Assembly (NCBI GenBank): GCA_030146295.1
Contig: JASLCD010000158.1
Span: 1 to 12,246, forward strand
Source of the DNA: Chryseobacterium sp.
GTDB lineage: Bacteria > Bacteroidota > Bacteroidia > Flavobacteriales > Weeksellaceae
Length of the DNA stretch: 12,246 nt
Reading direction: 5' to 3'
Both the position numbers and the translations under genes were made by a program. This document shows positions 1-6,367 of this stretch, one piece after another; position 1 is the stretch's first letter, and every line of letters begins with the position of its first letter. The notes below the pieces were generated by a model. The model was given only the letters and a program-made list of their open reading frames with translations. It did not search any database and was not told the DNA's origin.

Positions 1-430
1 CGTCTGTAGAAATATCATCTAATCTTCCAAGGAACGGAGAAACATAAGTTGCACCTGCTTTAGCTGCCAAAAGAGCTTGTCCCGGAGAGAAAATCAAAGT
101 ACAGTTGGTTTTGATTCCTTTATCAGAAAAATATTTTAAAGCTTTGATACCATCCTTAATCATTGGGATTTTTACAACGATATTGGGGTGGATTGCAGCC
201 AATTCATCTCCTTCTTTAATCATTTCTTCATATGTTGTAGAAAGTACTTCAGCAGAAATATCTCCGTCTACAATCTCGCAGATCGCCTTATAATGGTTTT
301 TGATCGCTTCATTTCCCTGAATTCCTTCTTTGGCCATCAATGAAGGATTAGTGGTTACACCATCTAAAATTCCAAGGTCTCTTGCTTCTTTGATCTGTTC
401 CAGATTAGCTGTGTCAATAAAAAATTTCAT
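1..430 (-). CDS. tal: Small transaldolase of the FSA/TalC family, 3' end cut by window edge
   Basis: The ATG is at 430-428 and 143 codons are readable before the left edge; the family is about 215 residues, so roughly the last third is missing. The protein is a single TIM barrel acting in the cytosolic non-oxidative pentose phosphate pathway, moving a dihydroxyacetone unit between sugar phosphates. Visible landmarks are FFIDTANL near the N-terminus (Asp6), GVTTNPS at 24-30, and IVVKIPM with the Schiff-base lysine Lys87. The family also contains fructose-6-phosphate aldolases (FSA), which carry Gln and Tyr at two active-site positions. Here these are Glu61 (SAEVLST) and Phe133 (SPFLGRL), the transaldolase pattern, so I prefer transaldolase over the common FSA label. 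A good -7 element lies 24 bases upstream of the start. Family assignment is firm; the substrate call rests on these two residues. Confidence 0.93.
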   Translation of the reverse strand, partial: MKFFIDTANLEQIKEARDLGILDGVTTNPSLMAKEGIQGNEAIKNHYKAICEIVDGDISAEVLSTTYEEMIKEGDELAAIHPNIVVKIPMIKDGIKALKYFSDKGIKTNCTLIFSPGQALLAAKAGATYVSPFLGRLDDISTD

Positions 431-453
431 TTTGATAAATAGATTTATTGATA

Positions 454-461
454 CAAAGATA
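454..461 (-). promoter_or_regulatory. Promoter -7 element for the transaldolase gene
   Basis: Read on the minus strand this is TATCTTTG, an exact match to the Bacteroidota -7 consensus TAnnTTTG, 24 bases from the transaldolase ATG. No TTG -33 element is seen at the usual 17-23 base spacing, so only the -7 part is supported. Confidence 0.55.
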
Positions 462-470
462 GGGAATTAA

Positions 471-580
471 TTGGGTTCTGGGATATGAATTTTGAGTTAC
501 GGGGTTCGGTATTTTGGGTATATGGGTGATAGAGTTGGAGGATTTGAGAGTTTCGAGTTTTGAGAACGAAAGGAATTATA
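471..580. other. C-poor, GAGTT-rich intergenic tract
   Basis: This spacer between the divergent transaldolase and DUF1905 genes has very few C on the plus strand (about five in 105 bases) but many G and T. Variants of GAGTT/GAGTTT recur, for example in GAGTTACGGGGTTCGG and GAGAGTTTCGAGTTTTGAG. It contains no open frame of note. It looks like a decayed low-complexity repeat; no function is evident. Confidence 0.4.
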
Positions 581-599
581 CAAAGTAAAATAATTTATA

Positions 600-627
600 T
601 TGATCTTAAACCAAATGGTTATTTTTG
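600..627 (+). promoter_or_regulatory. Promoter for the DUF1905 protein gene
   Basis: TATTTTTG at 620-627 matches TAnnTTTG exactly, with a TTG at 600-602 separated by 17 bases. Transcription would begin near 634, leaving a leader of about 26 bases to the ATG at 660. This argues against a start at the upstream TTG (600) or ATG (615), since both would lie inside the promoter. Confidence 0.5.
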
Positions 628-659
628 CTTTTTGCCTAACCAGTCAAAATCTGTTACCC

Positions 660-1148
660 ATGAAAAACAAAAATTTTACAGCCCCATTGGAAATTATTGG
701 AATTAACCCTTTTGTATTTATTCCTGAGGAAATTTTGGACAAGATTTTTAATGATTCAGGACGAAATAAAAGCCCGATACCTGTAAAAGGGACTGTGAAT
801 GGAAAGGAATTTACACAAAATCTGATGAAATATCTGGGAGAGTGGAGACTGTATGTCAATCTGACGATGTTGAAAAACTCGCCGAAAAGAATAGGGGAAG
901 TTATTGAAGTTGTATTGGAATATGATGATTCCGACAGAAGGATCTCTATTCATCCCGAATTGGAAAAAGCAATTAAAGAAAGTTCGCTGGCAACAGAAAA
1001 TTTCGAAAACCTGATTCCTTCAAGAAGGCACGAACTGGTGCGTTACATCAACAATTTAAAGACAGAAGCCAGTGTCCAACGGAATATTGAGAAGATCATC
1101 CGTCATTTGCATGGAGAAACAGATTTCTTTGGAAAGATGATTGATTAA
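660..1148 (+). CDS. DUF1905 and YdeI/OmdA-type domain protein
   Basis: This 162-residue protein has two parts. Residues about 5-90 resemble DUF1905 (IPVKGTVNGKEF at 40-51, then a strand-rich stretch ending VIEVVLEYDD at 81-90). Residues about 95-155 resemble the YdeI/OmdA helical domain, with the signature IPSRRHELVRYI at 119-130 followed by NNLKTEASVQRNIEKI. Proteins of this architecture are common in Bacteroidota, are probably cytosolic, and have no settled biochemical function; an OmdA relative was linked to bacteriocin protection, which should not be transferred here. The same frame is open upstream to a TTG at 600, but a promoter-like element at 600-627 and typical domain length favour the ATG at 660. 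It is monocistronic and converges on the TPR gene through a shared terminator. Confidence 0.85.
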   Translation: MKNKNFTAPLEIIGINPFVFIPEEILDKIFNDSGRNKSPIPVKGTVNGKEFTQNLMKYLGEWRLYVNLTMLKNSPKRIGEVIEVVLEYDDSDRRISIHPELEKAIKESSLATENFENLIPSRRHELVRYINNLKTEASVQRNIEKIIRHLHGETDFFGKMID

Positions 1149-1260
1149 GTAAACCAAAAACTAAAAGCCAGTGTTTTAAAAACGCAAAGAAATCAAATAT
1201 TTTTACTTATTAAGTGAGTGAAACAAGCAGCAAAATGGCTGATGAAGCCTAATTATAATA

Positions 1261-1291
1261 AAAAATGCCGGAAGATATTTCCGGCATTTTT
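1261..1291. terminator. Bidirectional rho-independent terminator
   Basis: A perfect 13-bp stem (1261-1273 with 1279-1291) closes a 5-base loop. The core is AATGCCGGAA / TTCCGGCATT with A-runs on one side and T-runs on the other, so it can end transcription of both the DUF1905 gene (plus) and the TPR gene (minus, stop 8 bases away). Confidence 0.88.
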
Positions 1292-1298
1292 ATTTTTA

Positions 1299-1841
1299 CT
1301 AAGAATTTAATGTTTTGCTAAGCTTTACAGCATCCTGATTGGTAGGATCATATTGTATAGACTTTGCAATGTGTTCTTTTGCTTTATTAGGATCGGTTTG
1401 CTGCTCAGAAAAGGCAAGATAGAAATAAGCGTATGCAAGATTCTTCTTATTTTGCTCTACTTCTTCCGGTTTTACCGTTGCAATGTACTTTTCATATGCC
1501 ATCTTTGCATTAGCATCATCTTTTGCAGACTGATAAGCGTAGGCCTGGCTGTAATAAGACGGAGCCCAGTCCGGCAATAAAACAGATATTTTTTTCCAGG
1601 TAGCAATCGCATTAGGCCAGTCTGAAGCTTCCTGATAAGCGTTTGCCAATTTAGCTAATGATTCTGCATCCTTTGGATTTGTCTCGACTTGCTTTTTAAG
1701 ACCTTCAATAGTCGGATTCGTTGTCTGGCTTGTTGCAGCCGAAGTTTCTGGTTGAGTGGTTTGCGCATTTACAAAACTTACACTTCCCGCTAGTATTAAA
1801 CCTAAAAATAGACTTCTACTATTAATTTTGCTCATTTTCAT
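1299..1841 (-). CDS. Secreted tetratricopeptide repeat (TPR) protein
   Basis: This 180-residue protein has a signal peptide: basic start (KMSKINSR), hydrophobic core LFLGLILAGSVSFV, and likely cleavage after Ala26 (VNA|Q). A Thr/Ser/Gln-rich linker follows (27-45), then about three TPR units at roughly 57-90, 91-124 and 134-167, with typical small and aromatic positions (LAKLANAYQ, YYSQAYAYQ, AYAYFYLAFSEQ). No lipobox cysteine is seen, so it should be free in the periplasm or outside the cell. TPRs are protein-binding scaffolds and no partner can be named. The start could equally be Met3 (1835). The stop TAG is followed by the shared terminator. I see no clear TAnnTTTG element upstream. Confidence 0.9.
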   Translation of the reverse strand: MKMSKINSRSLFLGLILAGSVSFVNAQTTQPETSAATSQTTNPTIEGLKKQVETNPKDAESLAKLANAYQEASDWPNAIATWKKISVLLPDWAPSYYSQAYAYQSAKDDANAKMAYEKYIATVKPEEVEQNKKNLAYAYFYLAFSEQQTDPNKAKEHIAKSIQYDPTNQDAVKLSKTLNS

Positions 1842-1963
1842 AATCTTATATTTTAAATTCTAAATCTAAAATTCAATAATAATTCCACAAAACCTTAAAT
1901 TTTAGAAGCTTTAAGTTTTTTTAGAAAATATTAACGGGATCAGTGTTTTTTTTAGTTTAATTT

Positions 1964-1993
1964 TTGATTCGTTAATCTTTGAGCCTATCTTTG
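1964..1993 (+). promoter_or_regulatory. Promoter for pepE
   Basis: TTG at 1964-1966, 19 bases, then TATCTTTG at 1986-1993. Both elements and the spacing match the Bacteroidota housekeeping promoter consensus (TTG-N19-TAnnTTTG). The start of transcription near 2000 leaves a short AT-rich leader to the ATG at 2030. This is the best promoter in the window. Confidence 0.75.
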
Positions 1994-2029
1994 TCTTTCA
2001 TTTTTTATTAATAAATATTATTTCGTCAC

Positions 2030-2722
2030 ATGAACATCATATTAGCTTCTACATCCACACTTTTTGGTGGAGAATATCTGGAATACCTTAGAGAAGAATT
2101 AATTCAATTGTATAAAGGAATTGACGAAATTGTGTTTATTCCTTTCGCAAGACCTGGAGGAATTTCCCATGATGACTATACTGCAAAAGCACGTTCTTTC
2201 TTTGAAACAATCAATATAAAAGTGAAAGGACTTCACGAATTTGAAGATAAAATAACAGCCGTGAACCAGGCAAAAGGTTACTTTACCGGAGGCGGAAATA
2301 CCTTTTTACTGGTGAAAACATTACACGAAGAGGGACTGATGTCTGTTGTAAAAGAAAATGTGGAAAGTGGAAAAGCTTATCTTGGATGCAGTGCAGGAAG
2401 TAATATTGGCGGACAGAATATGAAAACAACGAATGACATGCCCATTGTTTATCCGCCAAGTTTTGATTGTATGGGATTGGTTCCGTTCAATCTTAATCCA
2501 CATTATTTGGACCCGAATCCGGATCTGAAGCATAATGGCGAAACAAGAGAAACCCGTATTCAGGAGTTCCTTACCCAGAATGATATCAAAGTGGTAGGCC
2601 TTAGAGAAGGAAACTGGATCAGAAGAACAGCCGATTCAATTACAGTAGAAGGCAGTGAGCTGACAAGGATTTTTGAAAAAGGTAAAGAACCTTACGAAAT
2701 TGAAGCAGGAAGCAGACTTTAA
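2030..2722 (+). CDS. pepE: Dipeptidase E (alpha-aspartyl dipeptidase, peptidase family S51)
   Basis: The 230-residue product is full length for PepE, a cytosolic serine peptidase that hydrolyses dipeptides with an N-terminal aspartate. It has a flavodoxin-like alpha/beta fold. The nucleophile is Ser121 in the elbow GCSAGSN, with GYFTGGGNT (83-91) contributing to the oxyanion region. Asp136 (TTNDMPIV) and His158 (NPHYLDP) complete the triad, one residue offset from the Salmonella enzyme's Ser120/Asp135/His157. No signal peptide is present. The gene has its own strong promoter, and its stop overlaps the next gene's start in TAATG, so the two are probably translated together. Confidence 0.95.
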   Translation: MNIILASTSTLFGGEYLEYLREELIQLYKGIDEIVFIPFARPGGISHDDYTAKARSFFETINIKVKGLHEFEDKITAVNQAKGYFTGGGNTFLLVKTLHEEGLMSVVKENVESGKAYLGCSAGSNIGGQNMKTTNDMPIVYPPSFDCMGLVPFNLNPHYLDPNPDLKHNGETRETRIQEFLTQNDIKVVGLREGNWIRRTADSITVEGSELTRIFEKGKEPYEIEAGSRL

Positions 2723-3585
2723 TGAATAAAGAGGAAATCAATCTTTTCATAGAACGTAATCTGACTAATTTTTCAGTGAACAGTACCGGATGGGAACAAC
2801 TGATCCGGAAATTACTGTTTGAATTTGCCATCGCAGGCTGGAATATGGAACACCGTGTTTTTGGAAAGGAAAAATTCGGTGAACTGAGATGCTACACCTT
2901 TTCTGAGGACGAAACACTCAATAGCAAGCTTAAAAAAATCAAAGACAGGTATTCGCAATTGTCAGTGAAGACCTGTGAAATTTGTGGCAGCGAAGGTAAA
3001 ATGAGAACAATAGATTCCTGGCAGACCACATTGTGCCTGAGTCATTTTCTGGAACAGCAGCCTGTTATTGAAATTGATACGAAACAGAATATCAAGAAAA
3101 GCAATAAGACCATTCTGAATATTAAAAATATTGTCAATATTGATCTGGAGTATGACCTTCAAAGAATGTGGATTCATACAAAACCGTTTGGCAGTTCAGG
3201 AGAAACGTTTTATTTTTCATGGCAGGAACCTAACTATTATCTGCTTTTAAAAACAATTCCTCTCCCGCTTTTCCCGGAAGACAGGCAAAATGAAATTGTA
3301 ACGTTATTCGAAAGCCTGCAGGACTGTGAAATATGCGGCTACAAAGCTGTTTATCAAAAGAATTGCCTGCGCTGTCACAATGAATCATGGAGCGAATCCG
3401 GATATTTTATGGAAGATTACGGGGAAAAATCAAATTATATAAAAGAATGCCAGATGGATATTTTTATGGATGAAGATGATTACGAAAAATATTTCACCGT
3501 TGACCGATCATTTGAAAAATCTTCTGGCCATCAGATTCTTTTCAGTTCCTATGACCTCCGGGAGTATGAAAAATTTTTATTTTAA
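2722..3585 (+). CDS. Uncharacterised cysteine-rich (putative zinc-binding) two-part protein
   Basis: This 287-residue protein starts in the TAATG overlap with pepE. Residues about 20-110 match a pattern I recognise from many unnamed bacterial proteins: GW..L (23-27), KEKFGELR.Y (49-58), a helix ending RYSQLS, then CEICGSEGKMR with Cys85/Cys88, W100 and TLCLSH with Cys105/His108. Four such ligands look like a small zinc ribbon. The second half (about 140-287) is unlike it but holds another pair set, CEICG (Cys202/Cys205) and CLRCHN (Cys215/Cys218), inside an acidic, aromatic-rich context. No signal peptide or membrane segment is seen, so it is likely cytosolic. Function is unknown; similar N-terminal modules occur in accessory gene clusters, but the coupling to pepE is the only local clue. 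The coding call is firm, zinc binding is inference. Confidence 0.8.
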   Translation: MNKEEINLFIERNLTNFSVNSTGWEQLIRKLLFEFAIAGWNMEHRVFGKEKFGELRCYTFSEDETLNSKLKKIKDRYSQLSVKTCEICGSEGKMRTIDSWQTTLCLSHFLEQQPVIEIDTKQNIKKSNKTILNIKNIVNIDLEYDLQRMWIHTKPFGSSGETFYFSWQEPNYYLLLKTIPLPLFPEDRQNEIVTLFESLQDCEICGYKAVYQKNCLRCHNESWSESGYFMEDYGEKSNYIKECQMDIFMDEDDYEKYFTVDRSFEKSSGHQILFSSYDLREYEKFLF

Positions 3586-3586
3586 C

Positions 3587-3594
3587 TATATTTG
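3587..3594 (+). promoter_or_regulatory. Possible promoter -7 element for the dacB-kinase operon
   Basis: TATATTTG fits TAnnTTTG and begins one base after the preceding stop codon. It would give a leader of about 80 bases before dacB. No TTG is found at the usual upstream spacing. A second near match, CATATTTG at 3623-3630, is an alternative. Confidence 0.4.
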
Positions 3595-3618
3595 ATTAGA
3601 ATTTATATCAATGTAAAA

Positions 3619-3640
3619 GGTTCATATTTGGTTGTGAACC
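3619..3640 (+). promoter_or_regulatory. Inverted repeat in the dacB leader
   Basis: GGTTCA (3619-3624) and TGAACC (3635-3640) are perfect 6-base arms around a 10-base spacer. They lie between the proposed promoter and the dacB start. The repeat could be an operator or an RNA hairpin; there is no T-run, so it is not a normal terminator. A repeat of this length can also arise by chance. Confidence 0.3.
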
Positions 3641-3680
3641 CTATTGGAAACCTGCGCGTTTAGACCCAAATAACAATTTA

Positions 3681-5054
3681 ATGAAAAAAACACTTGCTGT
3701 TCTCATACTCTCTGTACAGACAGTTGCAGCACAGAATATTGCTCAGAAACTCGATAAAGTAACCAAGGATCTCATGGATTCTTCGGGAACGGTTTCTTCC
3801 AGTTTATCATTTTATGTTTCAGATGAAAATGGCAATTTTATATACGAATATCAGGGAAGTAAGGGGCTTTCTACAGCTTCTACACAGAAAATTTTTACTG
3901 CTGGTGCTGCACTGGAAACTTTAGGTAAAAATTATACTTTTACAACCACTTCAAGCTATTCCGGAAATATATCCGGAGGAACACTGAACGGAAATCTTTT
4001 CATCAGTTCCAATGGTGATCCTACATTAGGAAGCTGGAGATACGATGCCTATAAACCTGAAAATTTTAAAAAGAAGCTGATTGAAGCAGTTAAAAACTCA
4101 GGAATTACAAAAATATCAGGGGATCTTGTCATTGATGATTCTTATTTTGACCATCAGACGATTCCGGGAGGCTGGCCGTGGGATGACCTTGGAAATTATT
4201 ACGGAGCCGGTGTATGGGGAATCAACTGGAAAGAAAACCAGTTTGATATCAATATTAACGGAACCGATTTTAAAAACTTTTCTTATCCTCTGGAAGGAGT
4301 GAAATGGCTGAATGATCTGAAAGCAGGAGGCAGCTCAGACCAAAGTCTTATTTTTACAGCGCCGCATTCCGGTGTAGCATTGATAAACGGGATGCTTCCG
4401 GCGGGAAAAACAGTAACGGTTTCAGGCTCTACTCCTAACCCGCCCTTACAGCTGGCCGTGGAAGTGAAACAATGGCTGAAAGAATCGGGAATTGAGATTT
4501 CAGGAATAGCAATAACAAATTCACAGCTTGAAATTGAAGGAAAAAAGGTATTGGAAGCTCCCAAAAATAATATTCTTTTGACTTATCAATCTCCGACTCT
4601 GGATAAGATCGTCTACTGGTTTTTAAGGAAAAGTATCAATTTGTACGGAGAAACATTGATTAAAGCCTTAGGAAAAGAAAAAAAAGGAAATTCAAGCTTC
4701 AAAAGCGGGGTAGCCTATCTGAAAGAATTCTGGAAATCAAAAGGAATCAATCCTAATATGATCAATTTTGCTGACGGAAGCGGGCTTTCACCACAGAATT
4801 ATGTAGCGGCAAAAGCAGAAGTACAGGCGCTTTTATATGCTAAAAAACAATCCTGGTTTGAAGCATATTACGACGGATTCCCGGTTCAGGACAATGGCAT
4901 GAAGATGAAAAGCGGAACTATGAGAGATACCAAATCTTTTGCTGGGTATCACACGGCAAAAGATGGCAAAAAATATGTATTTTCGATCATTATCAATAAT
5001 TATCAGGGAAGTGGAAATGCGGAGCTGCAGAAAATTCTGAATGTTTTAAAATAA
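3681..5054 (+). CDS. dacB: D-alanyl-D-alanine carboxypeptidase/endopeptidase, PBP4 type (peptidase S13)
   Basis: This 457-residue class C penicillin-binding protein trims D-Ala from, and cuts cross-links in, periplasmic peptidoglycan. A signal peptide covers residues 1-17 (KKTLAVLILSVQTVAA|Q). The three active-site motifs are present in order: SxxK as STQK (Ser67 acylated, Lys70), SxN as Ser318-Ile-Asn320 in the segment KSINLYGETL, and KSG (410-412) in place of KTG, followed by TMRDTKSFAGY. The PBP4 signature DGSGLSPQNYV is at 365-375. The long insertion between the first two motifs is normal for S13 enzymes. The ATG follows an A-rich leader. The histidine kinase begins 7 bases after the stop, which points to one transcript. 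Confidence 0.94.
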   Translation: MKKTLAVLILSVQTVAAQNIAQKLDKVTKDLMDSSGTVSSSLSFYVSDENGNFIYEYQGSKGLSTASTQKIFTAGAALETLGKNYTFTTTSSYSGNISGGTLNGNLFISSNGDPTLGSWRYDAYKPENFKKKLIEAVKNSGITKISGDLVIDDSYFDHQTIPGGWPWDDLGNYYGAGVWGINWKENQFDININGTDFKNFSYPLEGVKWLNDLKAGGSSDQSLIFTAPHSGVALINGMLPAGKTVTVSGSTPNPPLQLAVEVKQWLKESGIEISGIAITNSQLEIEGKKVLEAPKNNILLTYQSPTLDKIVYWFLRKSINLYGETLIKALGKEKKGNSSFKSGVAYLKEFWKSKGINPNMINFADGSGLSPQNYVAAKAEVQALLYAKKQSWFEAYYDGFPVQDNGMKMKSGTMRDTKSFAGYHTAKDGKKYVFSIIINNYQGSGNAELQKILNVLK

Positions 5055-5061
5055 AATAACT

Positions 5062-6231
5062 TTGAGAAAATCCATACTTACCAGACTGAATAACTGGATT
5101 ATTTTTGTTGTCATGACTACGTTGGTGATTGCTATTGTAGTGGCTTCAACATTGCTTATTAATTTTCTCAGAAAAGAGGAGATCAAAAGAATCAGCCTTC
5201 TTTCCAAAGCGATAAGAATACAGCAGGAAGTAAAGACTCCGGATACGGATGTTCTGGATTTGCTGCCGGATATCCTTAATATCAACAATACAATTCCGTT
5301 CATTGTAACCGATAAGTACAAAAACCCGATTCTTGATCTCGGATACTACAGAAATATTCCTGAAAGTACGATAAAGAATCCTGAAAAACTTCAGGACCTC
5401 ATCCTGAACATGGAAAAGAATTATGGCCCTATTGAGATCAAGGTGCCGGATGGAAACAATCAGTTTGTATACTATGACAACTCGCGTATGCTGAATAATC
5501 TTCGGTATTCACCCTATATTTTGGGATTGTTTATTTTGTTGTATTTCGGTTTTTCATTCTGGTTTTTCAGGACGATCAAAAAGACGGATGAAGGTTATCT
5601 TTGGGCTGGTCTGGCTAAAGAAACAGCTCATCAGATCGGAACACCTTTATCTTCGATGATCGGATGGATGGAAATTATGAAGCTGGATAATCCTGAATCG
5701 GAAGGTGTACATGAGATAGAAAAAGATATCGAAAGGCTGAGAACAATCTCAGAACGATTCTCAAAAATAGGTTCTGTTCCGGAACTAAATGACAGAAATT
5801 TTAATGAAACGATTCAGGAAAATTATGATTATTTGAAAACCAGAATCTCCAGAAAAGTGAATTTTACATTGAATCTTCCTACGTATACCTTAATGGTTCC
5901 GCACAATAAAATTCTGATGAGCTGGGTGATTGAAAATCTGGTGAAAAATGCTGTGGATGCTATGAAAGGCGAAGGAGCTATTACGATGTCTATATTTGAA
6001 AGAAATAAAAATATTCTGATCGAAGTAAAAGATAACGGGAGCGGAATGACAAAACAACAGGCAAGAAATGCTTTTAATCCCGGATATTCCACTAAAAAAA
6101 GAGGCTGGGGACTGGGACTGTCATTGGCAAGAAGAGTAATTCATGAATATCACAACGGCGATATCAAGATTTCCCAGACCGAAGTAGGAAAGGGAAGTAC
6201 CTTTAGAATCACAATCAGAAAAGAGAATTGA
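5062..6231 (+). CDS. Membrane sensor histidine kinase, no adjacent response regulator
   Basis: The 389-residue protein starts at TTG (5062). The next in-frame ATG (codon 18) would cut into the first membrane helix, so TTG is preferred. Layout: short basic cytoplasmic tail, TM1 at about 12-34, an extracytoplasmic sensor of about 115 residues with no recognised domain, TM2 at about 151-170, then the transmitter. The H-box is KETAHQIGTPLSSM, with His190 as phosphoacceptor, in the form usual for Bacteroidota kinases. The N-box is ENLVKNAVDAM (291-301), G1 is DNGSGM (324-329) and G2 is GWGLGLSLARR (348-358), so kinase activity should be intact. There is no receiver domain and no regulator gene nearby. 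Being 7 bases from dacB suggests a link with cell-wall state, but the signal is unknown. Confidence 0.92.
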   Translation: MRKSILTRLNNWIIFVVMTTLVIAIVVASTLLINFLRKEEIKRISLLSKAIRIQQEVKTPDTDVLDLLPDILNINNTIPFIVTDKYKNPILDLGYYRNIPESTIKNPEKLQDLILNMEKNYGPIEIKVPDGNNQFVYYDNSRMLNNLRYSPYILGLFILLYFGFSFWFFRTIKKTDEGYLWAGLAKETAHQIGTPLSSMIGWMEIMKLDNPESEGVHEIEKDIERLRTISERFSKIGSVPELNDRNFNETIQENYDYLKTRISRKVNFTLNLPTYTLMVPHNKILMSWVIENLVKNAVDAMKGEGAITMSIFERNKNILIEVKDNGSGMTKQQARNAFNPGYSTKKRGWGLGLSLARRVIHEYHNGDIKISQTEVGKGSTFRITIRKEN

Positions 6232-6257
6232 TTCTCGTTGAAATTAAGGGAAAGGGG

Positions 6258-6290
6258 AAACCTAACAGGTTTTCAAAACCTGTTAGATTT
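6258..6290. repeat. 33-base near-perfect intergenic palindrome
   Basis: Perfect 12-base arms (6262-6273, CTAACAGGTTTT, and 6275-6286, AAAACCTGTTAG) flank one central C. Beyond one mismatch (6261/6287) three more pairs extend it to 33 bases. It lies in the convergent gap between the kinase and the M61 gene, separate from the real terminator 50 bases on. The form suggests a dispersed intergenic repeat (REP-like) of this lineage, but only one copy is present here, so family membership is inference. Confidence 0.6.
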
Positions 6291-6338
6291 GTACCAGGTA
6301 ATCTTAGGCTCATATAAAAGCTCAACTTGAATAAAGCA

Positions 6339-6364
6339 AAAAGCGGGGATATTTCCCCGCTTTT
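6339..6364. terminator. Bidirectional rho-independent terminator
   Basis: An 11-bp stem (6339-6349 with 6354-6364, core AGCGGGGA / TCCCCGCT) closes a 4-base loop, with A-run and T-run flanks. It serves the dacB-kinase operon on the plus strand and the M61 gene on the minus strand, whose stop is 4 bases away. Its GGATATTTCC centre resembles that of the terminator at 1261-1291. Confidence 0.88.
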
Positions 6365-6367
6365 CTG

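Noticed and set aside
600..659. Upstream extension of the DUF1905 gene (TTG at 600 or ATG at 615)
   Set aside because: The extension adds a hydrophobic Cys/Phe-rich stretch not expected for this family, and a promoter-like TTG-N17-TATTTTTG occupies the same bases.
1149..1260. Possible small RNA or short gene in the gap after the DUF1905 gene
   Set aside because: There is no promoter element, no stable structure before the terminator and no credible short open frame; it is probably just 3' untranslated sequence.
6258..6290. Palindrome as a CRISPR repeat or as the operon terminator
   Set aside because: There is only one copy and no spacer array. It lacks a T-run, and a better terminator lies at 6339-6364.
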